Of a stretch of 64,000 bases of DNA, positions 11,641 to 22,765 are shown piece after piece; position 1 is the stretch's first letter; every line of letters begins with the position of its first letter. Under the pieces are notes generated by a model, which saw only the letters and a list, made by a program, of their open reading frames with translations, did no database searches and was not told the origin of the DNA. Source of the DNA: Monarcha castaneiventris obscurior (Eukaryota; Chordata; Aves; Passeriformes; Monarchidae); the NCBI GenBank assembly GCA_026261815.1, contig JAMPIT010000712.1, forward strand, positions 558,001-622,000, read 5' to 3'. The translations under genes and the position numbers were made by a program.

Positions 11641-11910
11641 GTCCCCAGCCCGGGCAGGCACCGGGAGCTCCCAGCCACCGGCCTTGCTGCGCCCAGGTCA
11701 CCCCGAGCCACATGATCCGCGAGGTCGGAGCAGCGACAACAACAGGAACAATCTGTGGGAGAGGAACTTAGGGATGAACCCAACTTCTCTAAAGTATAAA
11801 AAGAGCCTGAGGGGCCGCAGAAGGCATCGACTTTGCACGTCCTCCCCTCCCGCCGCCGCTGCCGAGCGCTGACGGTTGGGAGCCAGCGCTGGCCTGGGGT
11901 TGTGCAACAC
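11641..11910 (+). promoter_or_regulatory. TATA-like core promoter candidate
   Basis: A good TATA match (TATAAAAAG at 11795-11803) lies in a CpG-richer block. About 25-35 bases downstream the sequence turns into 'gcatcgactttgcacg', followed by a CCGCCGCCGC-type segment. This is the spacing expected for a metazoan start site near 11825-11830. Upstream words include AACAAT and TGTGGG. No exon with a good open frame or clear splice donor could be assigned downstream, so this may be a non-coding RNA promoter, a regulatory block or chance. Confidence 0.3.
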
Positions 11911-13339
11911 CAGTTGTGAGCTCTTGGCATCGGCTCCAGCGCCCTCCCAGAAAAGGAAACACAGCCCCAGCCAGGCCTGAAGGGCCTTTGCAAGGGCTCA
12001 AACTGCTCTGCTCAGCCTTTGTGCCTCTCAGGGGCTTCACCTGGGTGATGGAGCCGTGGAAAGGGCGAGCAAACGTGCAGAAAACAGCAGCACATCCCAA
12101 AGAGCGGCAGAGGTGGGAGTTGTAAGGAGTTGTCTGTGTTGCCTGTCAGAGGATGCTCACAGACCTCAAAAAATTCAATTTGAAGTCAGACTTCCAGCAT
12201 CTTGTATGCACAGGAGCACCAGGGGGATGAGAGTTTTTGGGGTCCTATCCCCATCCATTTTTCCTTTTCCCTGTGATTTATTGGTGTTTCCACTTGCTGA
12301 CCCAAACCGGTGGGGGAAGGATGTGTCTGGTGCAGCAGGGCTTTCACAGCAGCTCTCTGCAGGCACCCTGAAAATAATTACACGTTTGAAAGCCTATTTT
12401 TGGCTTGGGGAAAACTCTTTCCATCTGAAACCTTCCAAACAACAGAAAAACCCCACAGAAGGTAAAGGCAAAACTTGTGAGGTAGCCCCACTCCAGACCA
12501 GGCACATCCCACACAAAAACCAATCTCCAAGGCAGCTCTGGTGGCACCTCCAGGAGATGGGGTGGATGCTGGGAGTATCATCAGATGCATCTACAGATGT
12601 TTGTGATTTTATTCCATGGGTTAAGAGCTAAAAAGAATCATCACCCCATGTCAAAGACCTTTTTTCAGGTGTCCTTTGGCCCCCAGGATGTGATAGAAGC
12701 CGTGACAGTTTCTCCTCATCTGAAGGAAAATGTTTTGCTGACTGGAGAGAGGGGAATAACAGAGGAGAAAATGAAATCCTAAATTCCGGGTACTTGTGGC
12801 TGCTGGAAAATTGGCCTTTAGTATTAATGCAAGCTGATGGGACCAGAAAGGGAAGAAACTCAAAACGTGATGGGATTTTAAAACTGTAGCTCACTGGAGC
12901 TGAGATTCCAGGAATTCTGGTTTTATTTAACTTATAGGAAAGGAGGAAGAAACAGATGGAGCTGCTGCTCCTGAACTAAAAATACTGTTTAGAGAAGGAC
13001 ATCTGCAATGCAGCTTTGAATGTCAAGGTCCTCAGTGTTTGGGTTGTTCTCCTTCAAATGTCACCTCCTGACGTTTGGAGAGGTGGAGAAGTTGGAAATG
13101 CAGAGGTTGCAGCCATTCCCTTGGAAATTTCACCTGGAAGTTTTGCAATGGAATGGAGAGGAAATCACATTTCCAACCAGTGGTGCAGGGATGGGGCTGC
13201 CCCTGACTTGTCCTTCCCACTTTGGGATCCCTGAGTGCTGGATCTGGGCTGGTCCCAGCTGCTGGAGGCTGTTTGGGGACGTGAGAGTGACCAAGAAATC
13301 TGACAAGTGATTCATAAAACTTCTGGGAGAGTATTTGTG
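11911..13339. other. Unique non-coding stretch
   Basis: No gene or repeat family is recognised. An open frame of 191 codons on the plus strand (12056-12631) has unremarkable composition and no known motif. It is interpreted as chance. Confidence 0.45.
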
Positions 13340-14800
13340 AAAGCCAAGCAAATTCTGCCCCTCCCAGCATGGAATAAGTGACCTTTGTCCTGGCTTTTAT
13401 TTTCACTTTCGAGCTCTTGCCTCCCGAGGTCAAGCTGTTTATGAAGTTTGGCGGAATTAAAGAGGCAGCATTAATCACCCCAGTTATTTTATCTTGCTGG
13501 CCACCATCTCATTGTGCTTTTGCCAAGGTCAGGAACTACGCAAAAAAATCAAGATGTTCCAGAGTGCCACGAGTCAGCCCCAAGACTACCCAGAAAATCT
13601 GGGTTAAAAGGCACAATCTCTGCGAAAAATACCCGTTTGTGTCTTGTCCCTCCATTCGGGGAGCCCTGGCAGTTCTTGTTTTTCAAAAAAAGGAAGAGTG
13701 ATATTCTCATGTCATGACAGAGCTCCGGGAGCTGGAGATTTACAGGGAAAAAGAATTAACGGGTATTGTACAAGTCATGCTAAAAGGATGAATAATCACC
13801 TGTGCTTCCCTCTGGTCCTGTTAAAGCAGCACTCCAATAAGGGACTCTCACTTTTCTTCTTGAATATGGTTTGGTTTCTAGGATTATATCAATATAAGGC
13901 AAAGAGTGAGCGAATCAGGCCATAAATTCCATCAGCTCCAGTGCGTTATTTAACCCCGGATTATTTAATCCCTGATTATTTATCTCCTCGAGTAGGATGT
14001 GCTATCTCTTATCAGGGCTCAGGGGAAAATTGCCTCTGCCGTGCTCTGATAGCAGCAACCCCCCCAATCTGGAGTTAAACATTAACGAGGCGTCGCAGCG
14101 CTGGATTCCCAGAAATCTGCCGAGCTAAGGTCATCCATAGGGATGAATAATGGGGTCGGTTTGGAATATCTCCCAAACAGAATGGGTCAAGGCTGTGGGG
14201 GAAAACTCCTGTGGGTGTCAGCAGTCCCTGGTGTGGTTGAGGTCTCTCTTGGTCAAGACTTCATCAGGCTCTTGCTTCAGTCTTGTGGTCCAGCAGCTGC
14301 TTCCCTGCAGATGTTGAAAGGCGAAGAGCGAGAGAGAGGCGGGGGCCAGGCTGGGTTTCTGAAAGCCCTTTCAGGGCTGCTTTTGTTGCTGTTAATGGCA
14401 GAGCCCATGGAATTCTCATTGCTCACGTGAACCTCTTCAGATGGTGGCTCCAGCCTGAACTCCCTGCTCTAATTACCTCTGCCAAGTGCAAGTGCTGCCC
14501 TTGGCGGGGGTTTGATCTCCCATCTATTCCTCTCATCTAATGGCTCCTTGTGCTCCGAGTCCCAGCCATGAAAGCAGCTCTTAATCTACCTCCTGCCTCC
14601 CACCAATTATTTAATACCTGGGTTTTATTCCTTCTCATTTGTCTTTCTAACTACCCTAATTTCTCTGGTTTCCCTCATCAGCGTTTTCCCAAGCTCTTTA
14701 TTGTTTTCTGATTGCTGTAATTCTGCAATATCTTTTGGCACTAAAGCCCGGCTCCCCAGAGGAATGGGCTCATGAATTTATACGGTGACATTACCCAGGC
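13340..14800. other. Candidate conserved non-coding block
   Basis: This 1.4-kb stretch lacks recognised repeats and has low CpG. It is dense in ordered AT-rich words typical of developmental regulatory DNA: TTTATGAAG, GCATTAATCACC, GGATTATTTAATCCC, CTCTAATTACC, CCAATTATTTAATACC and CATGAATTTATACGG. Stop codons are frequent in all frames, so it is not coding. Conservation is inferred from appearance only and has not been measured. Confidence 0.3.
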
Positions 14801-16639
14801 TTTGCAGACGAATCTCAGGGCTGATTGGGCTGCCCAGAAATGCTCCTTCTGTTCCTGCCTCTCCTGTCGCTGCAGGAATTGGTGAAGCAGGAATGGCACG
14901 AGCGTTTGCACTCTTGATTTGAAGACCCATGAAAGTCTGAGTCAAGAATTTTGGAGATTAAATGTTTGGCCTCTTCCATCTTTCCCCACTCTCTGTGCCC
15001 ATGACTCGGCAGAGCATTTCTCTCTTCATTTGTCAAGACAAGAGTTTCAGCCTGGGAGGAAATTTTCCCCATGGTATTAATTTTTTCTACTTCTTGCAAC
15101 TGAAGCACATTTGAGAATTCGTTCCTGAAACTTCCCATGTTCTAATTTTACATGGCGGGACTGCCAGAAGCAGCACATGAGAGAAACGAGATCTCCTCCG
15201 CAGCTTTGGGGTGGCTGTGCTGCCCTAGAAGGGCTGGTGAAACTCAGAGCTGCTCCCCTGCTCATTAATACCAAATTTCCTGCCTTGGTTACGGAGCTTT
15301 TAAGTGACAAAAACTCAGCCTGTGCCCGGCACGACTTCCATTAAACCTTCTTTAAGCAATGCCACCTCTTTTTTTTTTTTCCTGCTTGGCAGAGGAATCC
15401 GCCTTCTAACCAAATACTCGAATGCACTCGTGCCAGGAGAGGAGTTTTAAGTATGATCAGTATGAGGAAATGCATTGGGGTGCTGGGAATAAACACGTTC
15501 CGGGGAGTTTATCTGTTTATCTTACAGGGCTGCCCCAGACTAAGGATCGGCTCAGATGGGAGTCAAATGTCATTCCAAGGGTGCTTTGCCTCTTCCAGTA
15601 ATTTGTTTTTCTTTTTCTGTCTGAGAGTGGAATTAAGAGAGTCACAAATTATGACCAGGGATTGTGCTTGTGAAATGCTCTGCATTTTTTGAAGGGCAGG
15701 AGGAGGCAGCTGCAGGGTGAATACTGGTGGGTGGATGGGGATCTGGTGGAGTTGCCTGGTCAGAGACCAGGATTTGGGTCCCTGATCCTCCACGTCTCCT
15801 TCTGGTAGCTCATCCTGCTTGAAAAGACCCAATTATTGCAAATCCTGCCAGAATCCAGTGGTCCTTAAAGGTCCCCAGGGAGTTTGCTCAGGGTCGAAGT
15901 GGAAAAGGGGTTTCCTTTATGGCTCATTGGTTATCGGCCTCCTCTCGAGTGCAGGATGAGATGAGCAGAGACTGATGTGTAATCACTTGGTTGGGAACCA
16001 GGAAGAGCTCAGAAAAACCATCTGAAGATCCAAACACCTCCAGTTCTGGGAAGGTTTGGGTTGGCACTTGGTGGCGGGGTTTGACCTCTCTTGTCTTCAG
16101 CCAAGACTCTGAATTTGCACACAAATCCCAGATCAGGGTTTGATAATGAATCGATCCAGGGGAGCCTGAGGCTTTGCATCCCAAGGCCTTTGAGGCTGAG
16201 GGCTGGAAATGCCATCAAAGTGTGAACCCATGAACAGAAATCAGTGACTGTCAGCTCCCATGATCACGGCTGGGATGAGGAAAACCTTTCCTCATTGGAT
16301 GGAGCTCTCTCCATTAGCTTTCTTCTTCCATACCAGTTGGACAACAAGGACCCAGCTCAGGGCCAAGCCTTGAAAGTCTCCCCAGAACCACACCCAGTAC
16401 CAGTCATGGTGCCCAGTGCTGTTTTCCAGGCCCAAATTAGTGGGTGTTCATTAGCAGGGGTGGTTGGGGGGGTCTGGCACCACAACCCCCTGGAGCTCTC
16501 CGTGTCTCACCCCCTCAGATGTCTGTTGGGACTCTGTTTTTTTGAGCCCAAAATTGTCATCGCCTCCTGCCCGCTGGGGTTTTCCTCTTTTCTGGCCCGG
16601 CTGTGGCCTGACGGGAGCAGGTCACGGGACAACTTTTCA
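14801..16639. other. Unique non-coding stretch
   Basis: No gene or dispersed repeat is recognised. It contains a T homopolymer near 15368-15381 and further AT-rich words to about 15420. The 189-codon open frame at 16244-16813 and its antisense partner at 16557-17123 overlap each other and have no recognisable domain. Confidence 0.45.
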
Positions 16640-16850
16640 TGTGGAACCAACCGACCGCATCTTGGCGTGGTCCGTACCCACCTTTTTTTATCTTTGGAGA
16701 GACCAGATTATGACCATAAAAGGGAAGAACGGAATTTTGGGCGAGGAGCCCCGCTCCGATTGGCTGAGTGCCGATTCGCGACGGTTTCGGGGGAAATAAC
16801 CAGATGGGAGTAATTTTTGGGCCCGAGAATAAAAACAATTCAACAAAACC
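16640..16850 (+). mobile_element. LTR-like block, unassigned
   Basis: Three elements of a retroviral-type LTR appear in order: a TATA-like ATAAAAGGG near 16717, a CpG-rich segment with an inverted CCAAT box (GATTGGC) near 16758, and a polyadenylation-type AATAAA near 16829. The CpG density differs from both flanks. I do not recognise the family, see no TG...CA boundaries, primer-binding site or gag/pol remnants, and cannot define the edges. An ordinary GC-rich regulatory block is an equally good reading. Confidence 0.25.
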
Positions 16851-16990
16851 ATGTGGTTCACCATTGAAACCAAGACAGGACTTTCGGTGCTGGTGCCTCC
16901 CGTTGTTCTTGGTTCCACCTGCATGAAACTGCAGCAGGGCCCTCACTTCCACATGGGCACAGCCGCACAGAGCTCCTGCTTCCCATAAAA

Positions 16991-17215
16991 CATCTCTGCA
17001 GACGCAGCCAGCTGATGCCAACAAAGATAACATCTCCTGGAGGTTAATGGGAAGGACCTGGTGGTCAGGTTGGTCGAGAACCAGAATTGCACCCACCTTC
17101 TGTGAAGCCATCTCTGCAGCCATGACCAGCTGATGTTACCTAAGGTAACATCTGGAGATGAACTGGAGGCCCAGTTGGCCAGAAACCAGATCTGCAATCA
17201 ACCTCTGTCAACTTC
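16991..17215. repeat. 118-bp tandem duplication
   Basis: Two diverged copies lie head to tail with a period of 118 bases. Both begin 'catctctgcag', continue with 'agctgatg', 'aacatct', 'cagttgg' or 'caggttgg' and 'aaccag', and end in an 'acc..ctgt' phrase. The second copy (from 17109) is a little shorter and holds a near-perfect palindrome with nine-base arms at 17132-17140 and 17144-17152. The matching part of the first copy (17013-17033) has lost several pairs. The copies differ by many substitutions and small indels, so the duplication is old. Confidence 0.7.
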
Positions 17216-18583
17216 TGGCCAGCAACAGTTTGTTGTGGTTGAATATCTGCGGATCCATGTCTGAAAAGCCAGCAGAACAAAGTCCCTTCATGCCTGAACA
17301 TCGCTCCCACCCAACCCTTGAGAGATCATTTGCACTGTTTTCAAACCAGGGCTTTAATCTCTTGAGACACTCTCCCAAAACATGCCACTGAGTTACAACA
17401 CTGAGTAAATATGATAAAAAAGGCTCGGAGGGTTTCCTGGAAACTTTGGCAGCCATGCTTTGGGAGCAGATGTTGGTGAGCAGCAAAGTTCTTGTAAGCC
17501 AGGAAGGAATTTTTCTATTTAATGCTAAGCATGAGAAATATGAGAGCTGATTTAGGGCATTTTTGTCTGAGAGCGTGGAGAGGGGAGGTGTTGGCTTCAC
17601 TGTTTCTGGGAATGCCACACCCATGCAAATCCTTCACTTGGTGCCTTCATCCAATAAGAACAAGATGGTTCCATGGCTAATGTTGTTCTTGGAGTCGGAA
17701 GCGGCCTCTTGTCACCGAGGCGATGACAAATGTGCGCTTTGCTTGTGTGCTCAGGGTGGCACTGGGGCTACCTGTGGCCAGGAGGGGTGAACCCAAGCAC
17801 CTGCACAACGAGGCAGCCTGGCTGCCATGCTGGGGGAGGTTTGCTTTAACCACCTCCCAGAAGGAGTGGGGCTGGCAGCCTCTGGTTCCCTCCCTAAACT
17901 GAAATGGGGTGTTGGTCCCCCCTCACTGGATGCTCTGCACAGCATCGAGTCCATTGCTGGCTCCTTTGGTGAGTCCATCCAAGCCCACAGGGATGCACCT
18001 TGCAGGTGACTGCATGGATGTCTCACCCTGCTCTGTCCATCCCTTTCTTCAACTTTCCTCCTCATTTCCACCCTTCCTTGCCAGTCCCTCCTTTTCCCCA
18101 TTTTGGACGAGCACCATCAACCCTGGAGTGATCCTGCAGCACCACCCCACCTCTCCCATCACGCCCCTTCCTTTGCTCCTGCCCCAGCCCCGGGTACCTT
18201 GAGCTGTGCCGTGGCAGCCGTTCCTTGGTTCTCCTCACTCCACCACCCGCTGCAATTCCTCTGCCTGCTCCACTGCCCTATTTCTGCAGTGCTGACCGCA
18301 GCGGTGACTCCCGGGACCTATCGCAGCATCGCAACCATGCTGCTTGGCCCCACAAACCCAGAGGGCAACCACAGCCTCTTACTCACTGGCGCCCGAGTGA
18401 TGCTGCCCCATCACATCCTTCCCGCTGGGCAGTGGTTTGGGGATGAGGGGAAGAGGTGGCTGTGAGTGTCTGCTTCGAGGTGTCCTCCATGGCCACCAAC
18501 CCAGCATCGTGGGACTCTCCAAACCCAGCCTGGGCTGCACAATCTGAGGTCTGGTTAAGGCATCTCTGCAAGGCAGGGATGAA
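17216..18583. other. Unique non-coding stretch
   Basis: No gene is recognised. It runs from the 118-bp duplication to the start of the 43-bp minisatellite. From about 17800 to 18560 the DNA is CCT-rich and CACC-rich and low in stop codons on both strands, which accounts for the open frames there. Confidence 0.45.
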
Positions 18584-19101
18584 GTGTGGCTCAGGGATGA
18601 AGGTGATGGCTGCAGGATTGTCAGCGTGGCTCAGGGATGGAGGTGGTGGTCGCAGGATTTTTGTCAGTGTGGCTCAGGGATGATGATGGTTACAGGATTG
18701 TCAGTGTGGCTCAGGGATGAAGGTGATGGCTGCAGGATTGTCAGTGTGGCTCAGGGATGGAGGTGGATTGTCAGTGTGGCTCAGGGATGAGGTGGTGGCT
18801 CAGGGATGAAGGTGTGGTTGCAGTTTGTTGTCAGTGTGGCTCAGGGATGAAGGTGGTGGTTGCAGGTTTGTTGTCAGTGTGGCTCAGGGATGAAGATGGT
18901 GGCTGCAGGATTGTCAGTGTGGTTCAGGGATGAAGGTGGTGGTTGCAGGTTTGTTGTCAGTGTGGCTCAGGGATGAAGGTGGTGGTTGCAGGTTTGTTGT
19001 CAGTGTGGCTCAGGGATGAAGGTGGTGGTTGCAGGTTTGTTGTCAGTGTGGCTCAGGGATGAAGGTGGTGGTTGCAGGATTGCTGTCAGCATGGCTCAGG
19101 G
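18584..19101. repeat. 43-bp minisatellite
   Basis: Thirteen head-to-tail units plus a partial one are visible, each opening with 'gtgtggctcagggatga' or a close variant. The full unit is 43 bases. Shorter forms of 40, 37, 30 and 22 bases occur in the left half through deletions in the GGTGGTGG part. The right-hand units (about 18923-19088) are nearly identical, while the left ones are more varied, so homogenisation has been recent at the right end. It ends with a degenerate 'gcatggctcaggg'. Short open frames run through the array by chance. Confidence 0.95.
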
Positions 19102-19685
19102 CAGCACTGGTGGTGAAGCAGCTCTGGAAGCTGCAGTGGAGACCTGGGCTGGTCTGTGGTGGTTTGCCTCTTGCTGAGTTAGGCTTGAATCACCAGGGGT
19201 TTGGGTCTAAACTGGTTGTTCTGCAGGATAAGTGACAAAACTCGCCGGAAGTACAGCTGAAGCACTCTGGGTGTTTCAGATACTCCCTCATCCTCAGAAT
19301 TTCTCCCTGGGCCAGAGCTGTGCTGATGTCTCTGTGATGTGAACAGAGGCCAGGGGACACACAGGGATTCCTGCAAGAAGCCTGGGCAGGAGCACAGTGA
19401 AGCCACTCCAGCTCCCACCCTAAGCAGGCTCCAGACTCCCAGACCACAGGTTTCCTTCCCAGTCCTTCTGTCCTAACCCCAAACCAGCCTGCAGAGAGCG
19501 AGAAGGAATTGCACAAATGCCTTGGCTGCATTTCAGAGCAGCCTCCTGAATTGCCTGGGTGCCCCCACGATGGTGGCAAGCCCAGCCTGGTGCAAGGGAC
19601 ACCCAACCCTGCTCAAAAGAGCCAGGGAGAGCAAAGCAGGAGCTTTAAGGATAATTCTGACCCTTCAAATGACAGGAGGTACACC
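19102..19685. other. Unique non-coding stretch
   Basis: No gene or repeat family is recognised between the minisatellite and the next CR1 fragment. The 138-codon minus-strand open frame has no visible domain. Confidence 0.45.
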
Positions 19686-19806
19686 CTAGCGGGATGCAGA
19701 CAGGGATGGATGGGGCTTGGAGCAGCCTGGCCTGGTGGGAGGTGTTGGGAGGAGTTGGGACTGGGTGGTGTTTAAGGTCCCTTCCAGCCCAATCCCACGG
19801 TTCTGT
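19686..19806 (+). mobile_element. CR1 LINE 3' fragment
   Basis: It shows 'gatggatggggcttggagca', 'ggtgttgggaggagttgg', 'gtttaaggtcccttccagcc' and a tail 'aatcccacggttctgtgcc', in which the usual ATTC has mutated. The block normally reading 'gtgtccctgcccatggca' is replaced by a shorter purine-rich segment. Confidence 0.88.
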
Positions 19807-20482
19807 GCCACTGCCACGGTGCCACCCCACAGCCCCTGCAGCCAGGCCATAAATGCAGCGGGGCGAACAACAACAGGCAAATGAGCATTGAAAAAAAAAA
19901 ACAACCCAAACAGCATCATTATATATTAAAAAAAAAAAAAAAAAAAAGCTTTAACTACATGACAGCTTGGTTGAGCCCCTGTTCCTGAATTTGCTTAGCT
20001 GAGGGCTATCTTTATAAGTCTTCGCTGCCAGATGTTCCCATATTTGCATGCGGGGCGAAGGGGAGGGATGCTCGGCTCTGCAGCCGGATGGCGATTGCCA
20101 CCCAGTGGCTGCTCGCCCCGAGCTGCCTTGGCCCGGAAAGCTCCCTAAAAATAACCCATGGCTTCTCCCAGCTCAGAAAAGCCTCGGTTTTCCCTCCGTC
20201 CCGGACCCCGAACCCCGCAGCGCTGCAGCCGTGAGGAGCTCGGGGTGCTCCTTTCCTAACCACGGGGGTTTGGCTGCTCGGGAGGGACACAAAACTGATT
20301 TTTTTTTTTAAGTGCAAGTCACTGCTGCTGCTGCAGGGAAGCTCTGAGGCTCTGGAAGGGCTGAGAAAACCTTTTTGAATCACCTTGGGCCATATCCTGA
20401 CAGGGGCTGGCAGATCCCATCCTCAGGGAAGGTCCCAGCAGGGACCTGGGGGAATTATGCTCGCACCCCCAAGGTCCCCTTT
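19807..20482. other. Unique stretch with A and T runs
   Basis: There is a run of 20 A residues at 19928-19947, with shorter A runs at 19889-19900 and a T run near 20299-20309. Bases 20040-20260 are moderately CpG-rich ('tcccggaccccgaaccccg'), with no supported exon. Confidence 0.5.
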
Positions 20483-20542
20483 TCATAAAATGACAGAATT
20501 TTAGGGTTGAAAGGAACCTCTGGAAATTAAAAGCCTGACCTC
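20483..20542 (-). mobile_element. CR1 3' end relic
   Basis: 'cataaaatgacagaatttt', 'agggttgaaaggaacctctg' and 'gaaattaaaagcctgacctc' match, with decay, the tail of a CR1 subfamily whose terminus reads like 'gggttggaagagacctctgg'. Only about 60 bases remain. Confidence 0.65.
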
Positions 20543-22258
20543 CTTTCCCCGCTGAGCTCATTGCTCAGCTCGGGTCACACCAAACAATAAATCTGTGCAT
20601 AATTTCTAAACCTGTGGCTGCTGCAAATTTCTGTCACAGAGAACACGGTCAGAAACACCCCAGCCACAGGCACCTGGGCTTTGATGCTTTTCCAGCTGGT
20701 CCCTCCCACACTGGGGCTCATGTTTTGCCCTCACGGATTTTCTGCCTGGAGTGGAAACTGCAAACTCCCCTCAGAAATCACAACTCTCTGCTGCAGCTCT
20801 CCTAGGTTGTTTTGGTGTTTTTTTTTTTTTTTTTTTTTTAGGTATATTTGATATTTCTCTATTGTCACCTCTGGAAATCATCATCGATAAACAGAATTAT
20901 TCCAGGTACCCACAGCAGCACCAGCCCTACCCCTAAAACAGCTTTTAAAATCCTATTTCTATTCCTTAGGCAGCAAACAACGCTCACCTTCATGCAGACA
21001 CCTCTCCCACACACCCATTTAACCACAGACCCTTCACATTCAGCACAGCGCACCTTGCTGCAGCTAATGAGGCTAATTAGGAGCAGAGGAGAGGAAATGC
21101 TCTTGCTGCAGCGTTATTATTTATTTTTTTTTTCTGATGCTTCAGTGGTCGGAGCAGCTCAGGTCCCTTGTAACCTCCAAGGGTTGGAGGTGTTTGCTGC
21201 TTGTCCCTTTTTGCTTCCAGCTGCTGCTGGAGCTGGTAGGGCAGCAGATTCCCTGGATTTCATTTGAAATGTGCTCTGCATCCCTTAGAAAAGCTTGGAG
21301 GGGGCTGTTCCTGAGCTAGAGCTGCCTGAGCCCGGGGGGAGCTGTATCAGAGTTAATGGCTGCTGGCAGATTTTCTTTAAGACTTGCAATGGAGCATAAA
21401 TTCCCTGATCCCGGAGCTGGAGGAGGATAACTGGGACTCCAGAAATCCTTCTGGTGAAGTGGTGGCTGCTCTTGAGCAGCTGGAGAGGGAATTGCTGCTC
21501 CCCTGCCCCCCATCATGGGGCTGTGGGGGTTCCCTCTGCTCCCTCCCCTTCCTTGGGGCTTTTCTGCTTGGAAAATCCTGTTAGGATGATCTGCAAGGAC
21601 AGAGGAGCTGATAAAGAAATTGTTGGGCAGCTGATGGAGGGGAGAGTTGGGATGAGCTCCCTTCCCTTCCCCATCCCCCAGGGAATGGGAACAACCCCAG
21701 GATGCTGCTCAGGGACACCCTTGGGGTGCTGCTTCTCAGAGTCCTCCTCCTTTACCAAAGCAAACTTGGCAAAATGAACTGGGCTGGAAATCTGGGAGGA
21801 CCCAGGTTCTCCATGAGGGCTGGTTTTGGGTGCCCAGAGCCAGAAAATTCATTTCTGCTCTCGCCCCCTGATCTCAGGTGCAATCTGGCAAGGCTCTGGA
21901 TTAAGAAGAAATTATTTTCTCAATCCTGCTTTGAAGGCACAAAGTTTAACCTAAAACCTCTGCTCAGCTGCCCCCTTCAGGAATCACCTGGTGCTTTCCA
22001 AGGGAAAATTCCCAGTTGTGGTCATCCCAGCACTAATCCCAGTGCTGGTTTTTCCACCAGCCTGGCTCTGAATGTGTTCAGGCACCCCAGGGCACCACTG
22101 CAGCAGCATTTCCTCCTCAAAACCTCGTGTCCTGCAGCCCAGCTGATCCCCTCCTGCAGAAAATCGCCCGTGGGAACTGCTTGACCACTGCTCAACTTTC
22201 TCCCAGTGCAAAACTCCTTCCCTGTTGCTCAGCATTTAATTTCCACTCGGTTCATCTG

Positions 22259-22299
<41 letters not shown>

Positions 22300-22579
22300 T
22301 TTGCAGCCTCCAAACCATTTCCTCTTTCTGTGGGATGCCCTGCTGAGCTGGGGACAAACACAGCCTGGCCATGCACCCTCTCTGGGCTGGGTTTAGTAGG
22401 GTAAAATCAGCTTTTTTTCTGGTGATATAACAGCCTGGGCTGCTGTAAATTCTGTGTTGAAAGGCAGAGCAGCAGCGGGGAAGGTGAGAGCTGTGCTGGC
22501 TGCACGGCTGGAAATATCTGCCCCAGGCTCTCCTGGAATATTGGTGGGAGCAGGCAAACATTAATTGGATAAAAGGAGA
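20543..22579. other. Unique stretch with homopolymers
   Basis: No gene is recognised. A run of 22 T residues lies at 20818-20839, and a 39-base A tract at 22259 is listed separately. A CTAATGAGGCTAATTAG phrase near 21066-21082 resembles paired homeodomain sites. Open frames of up to 160 codons have no domain. Confidence 0.45.
22259..22297. repeat. (A)39 homopolymer
   Basis: Thirty-nine consecutive A residues are uninterrupted. No AATAAA-type signal or recognisable transcript-like sequence lies just upstream, so it is a microsatellite, not a proven poly(A) tail. Confidence 0.9.
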
Positions 22580-22765
22580 GAGGTTATTCCCAGAGGGTGC
22601 AAAAACACTGGTTGTGCATTACCCAGAGTGGTGGTGGCTGCCCCATCCCTAAAAACATTCAAGGTCAGGTTGTAGGGGACTTTGAGCAACCTGAACTAGC
22701 TGCAAAATTCCCTGTTAATTGCAGGGATGTTGGATTAGCTGAGTTTCAAAGGCGCCTTCCTTAGG
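22580..22765 (+). mobile_element. CR1 LINE 3' fragment, old
   Basis: The order is 'attcccagagggtgcaaa', 'acccagagtggtggtggctg', 'catccctaaaaacattcaag', 'ctttgagcaacctgaacta', 'ttgcagggatgttggatt' and a decayed 'ttcaaaggcgccttcc'. These phrases correspond to a CR1 subfamily with 'aacattcaaggtcaggttg', distinct from the 'aagtgtccaaggccagg' subfamily elsewhere. The 3' tail is lost. Confidence 0.82.

Noticed and set aside
16244..17123. Overlapping 189-codon and 188-codon open frames
   Set aside because: They are antisense to each other, have no domains, and run into an LTR-like block and a tandem duplication.
22100..22297. Processed pseudogene ending in the 39-A tract
   Set aside because: There is no polyadenylation signal or recognisable coding sequence upstream, and no flanking duplication was seen.
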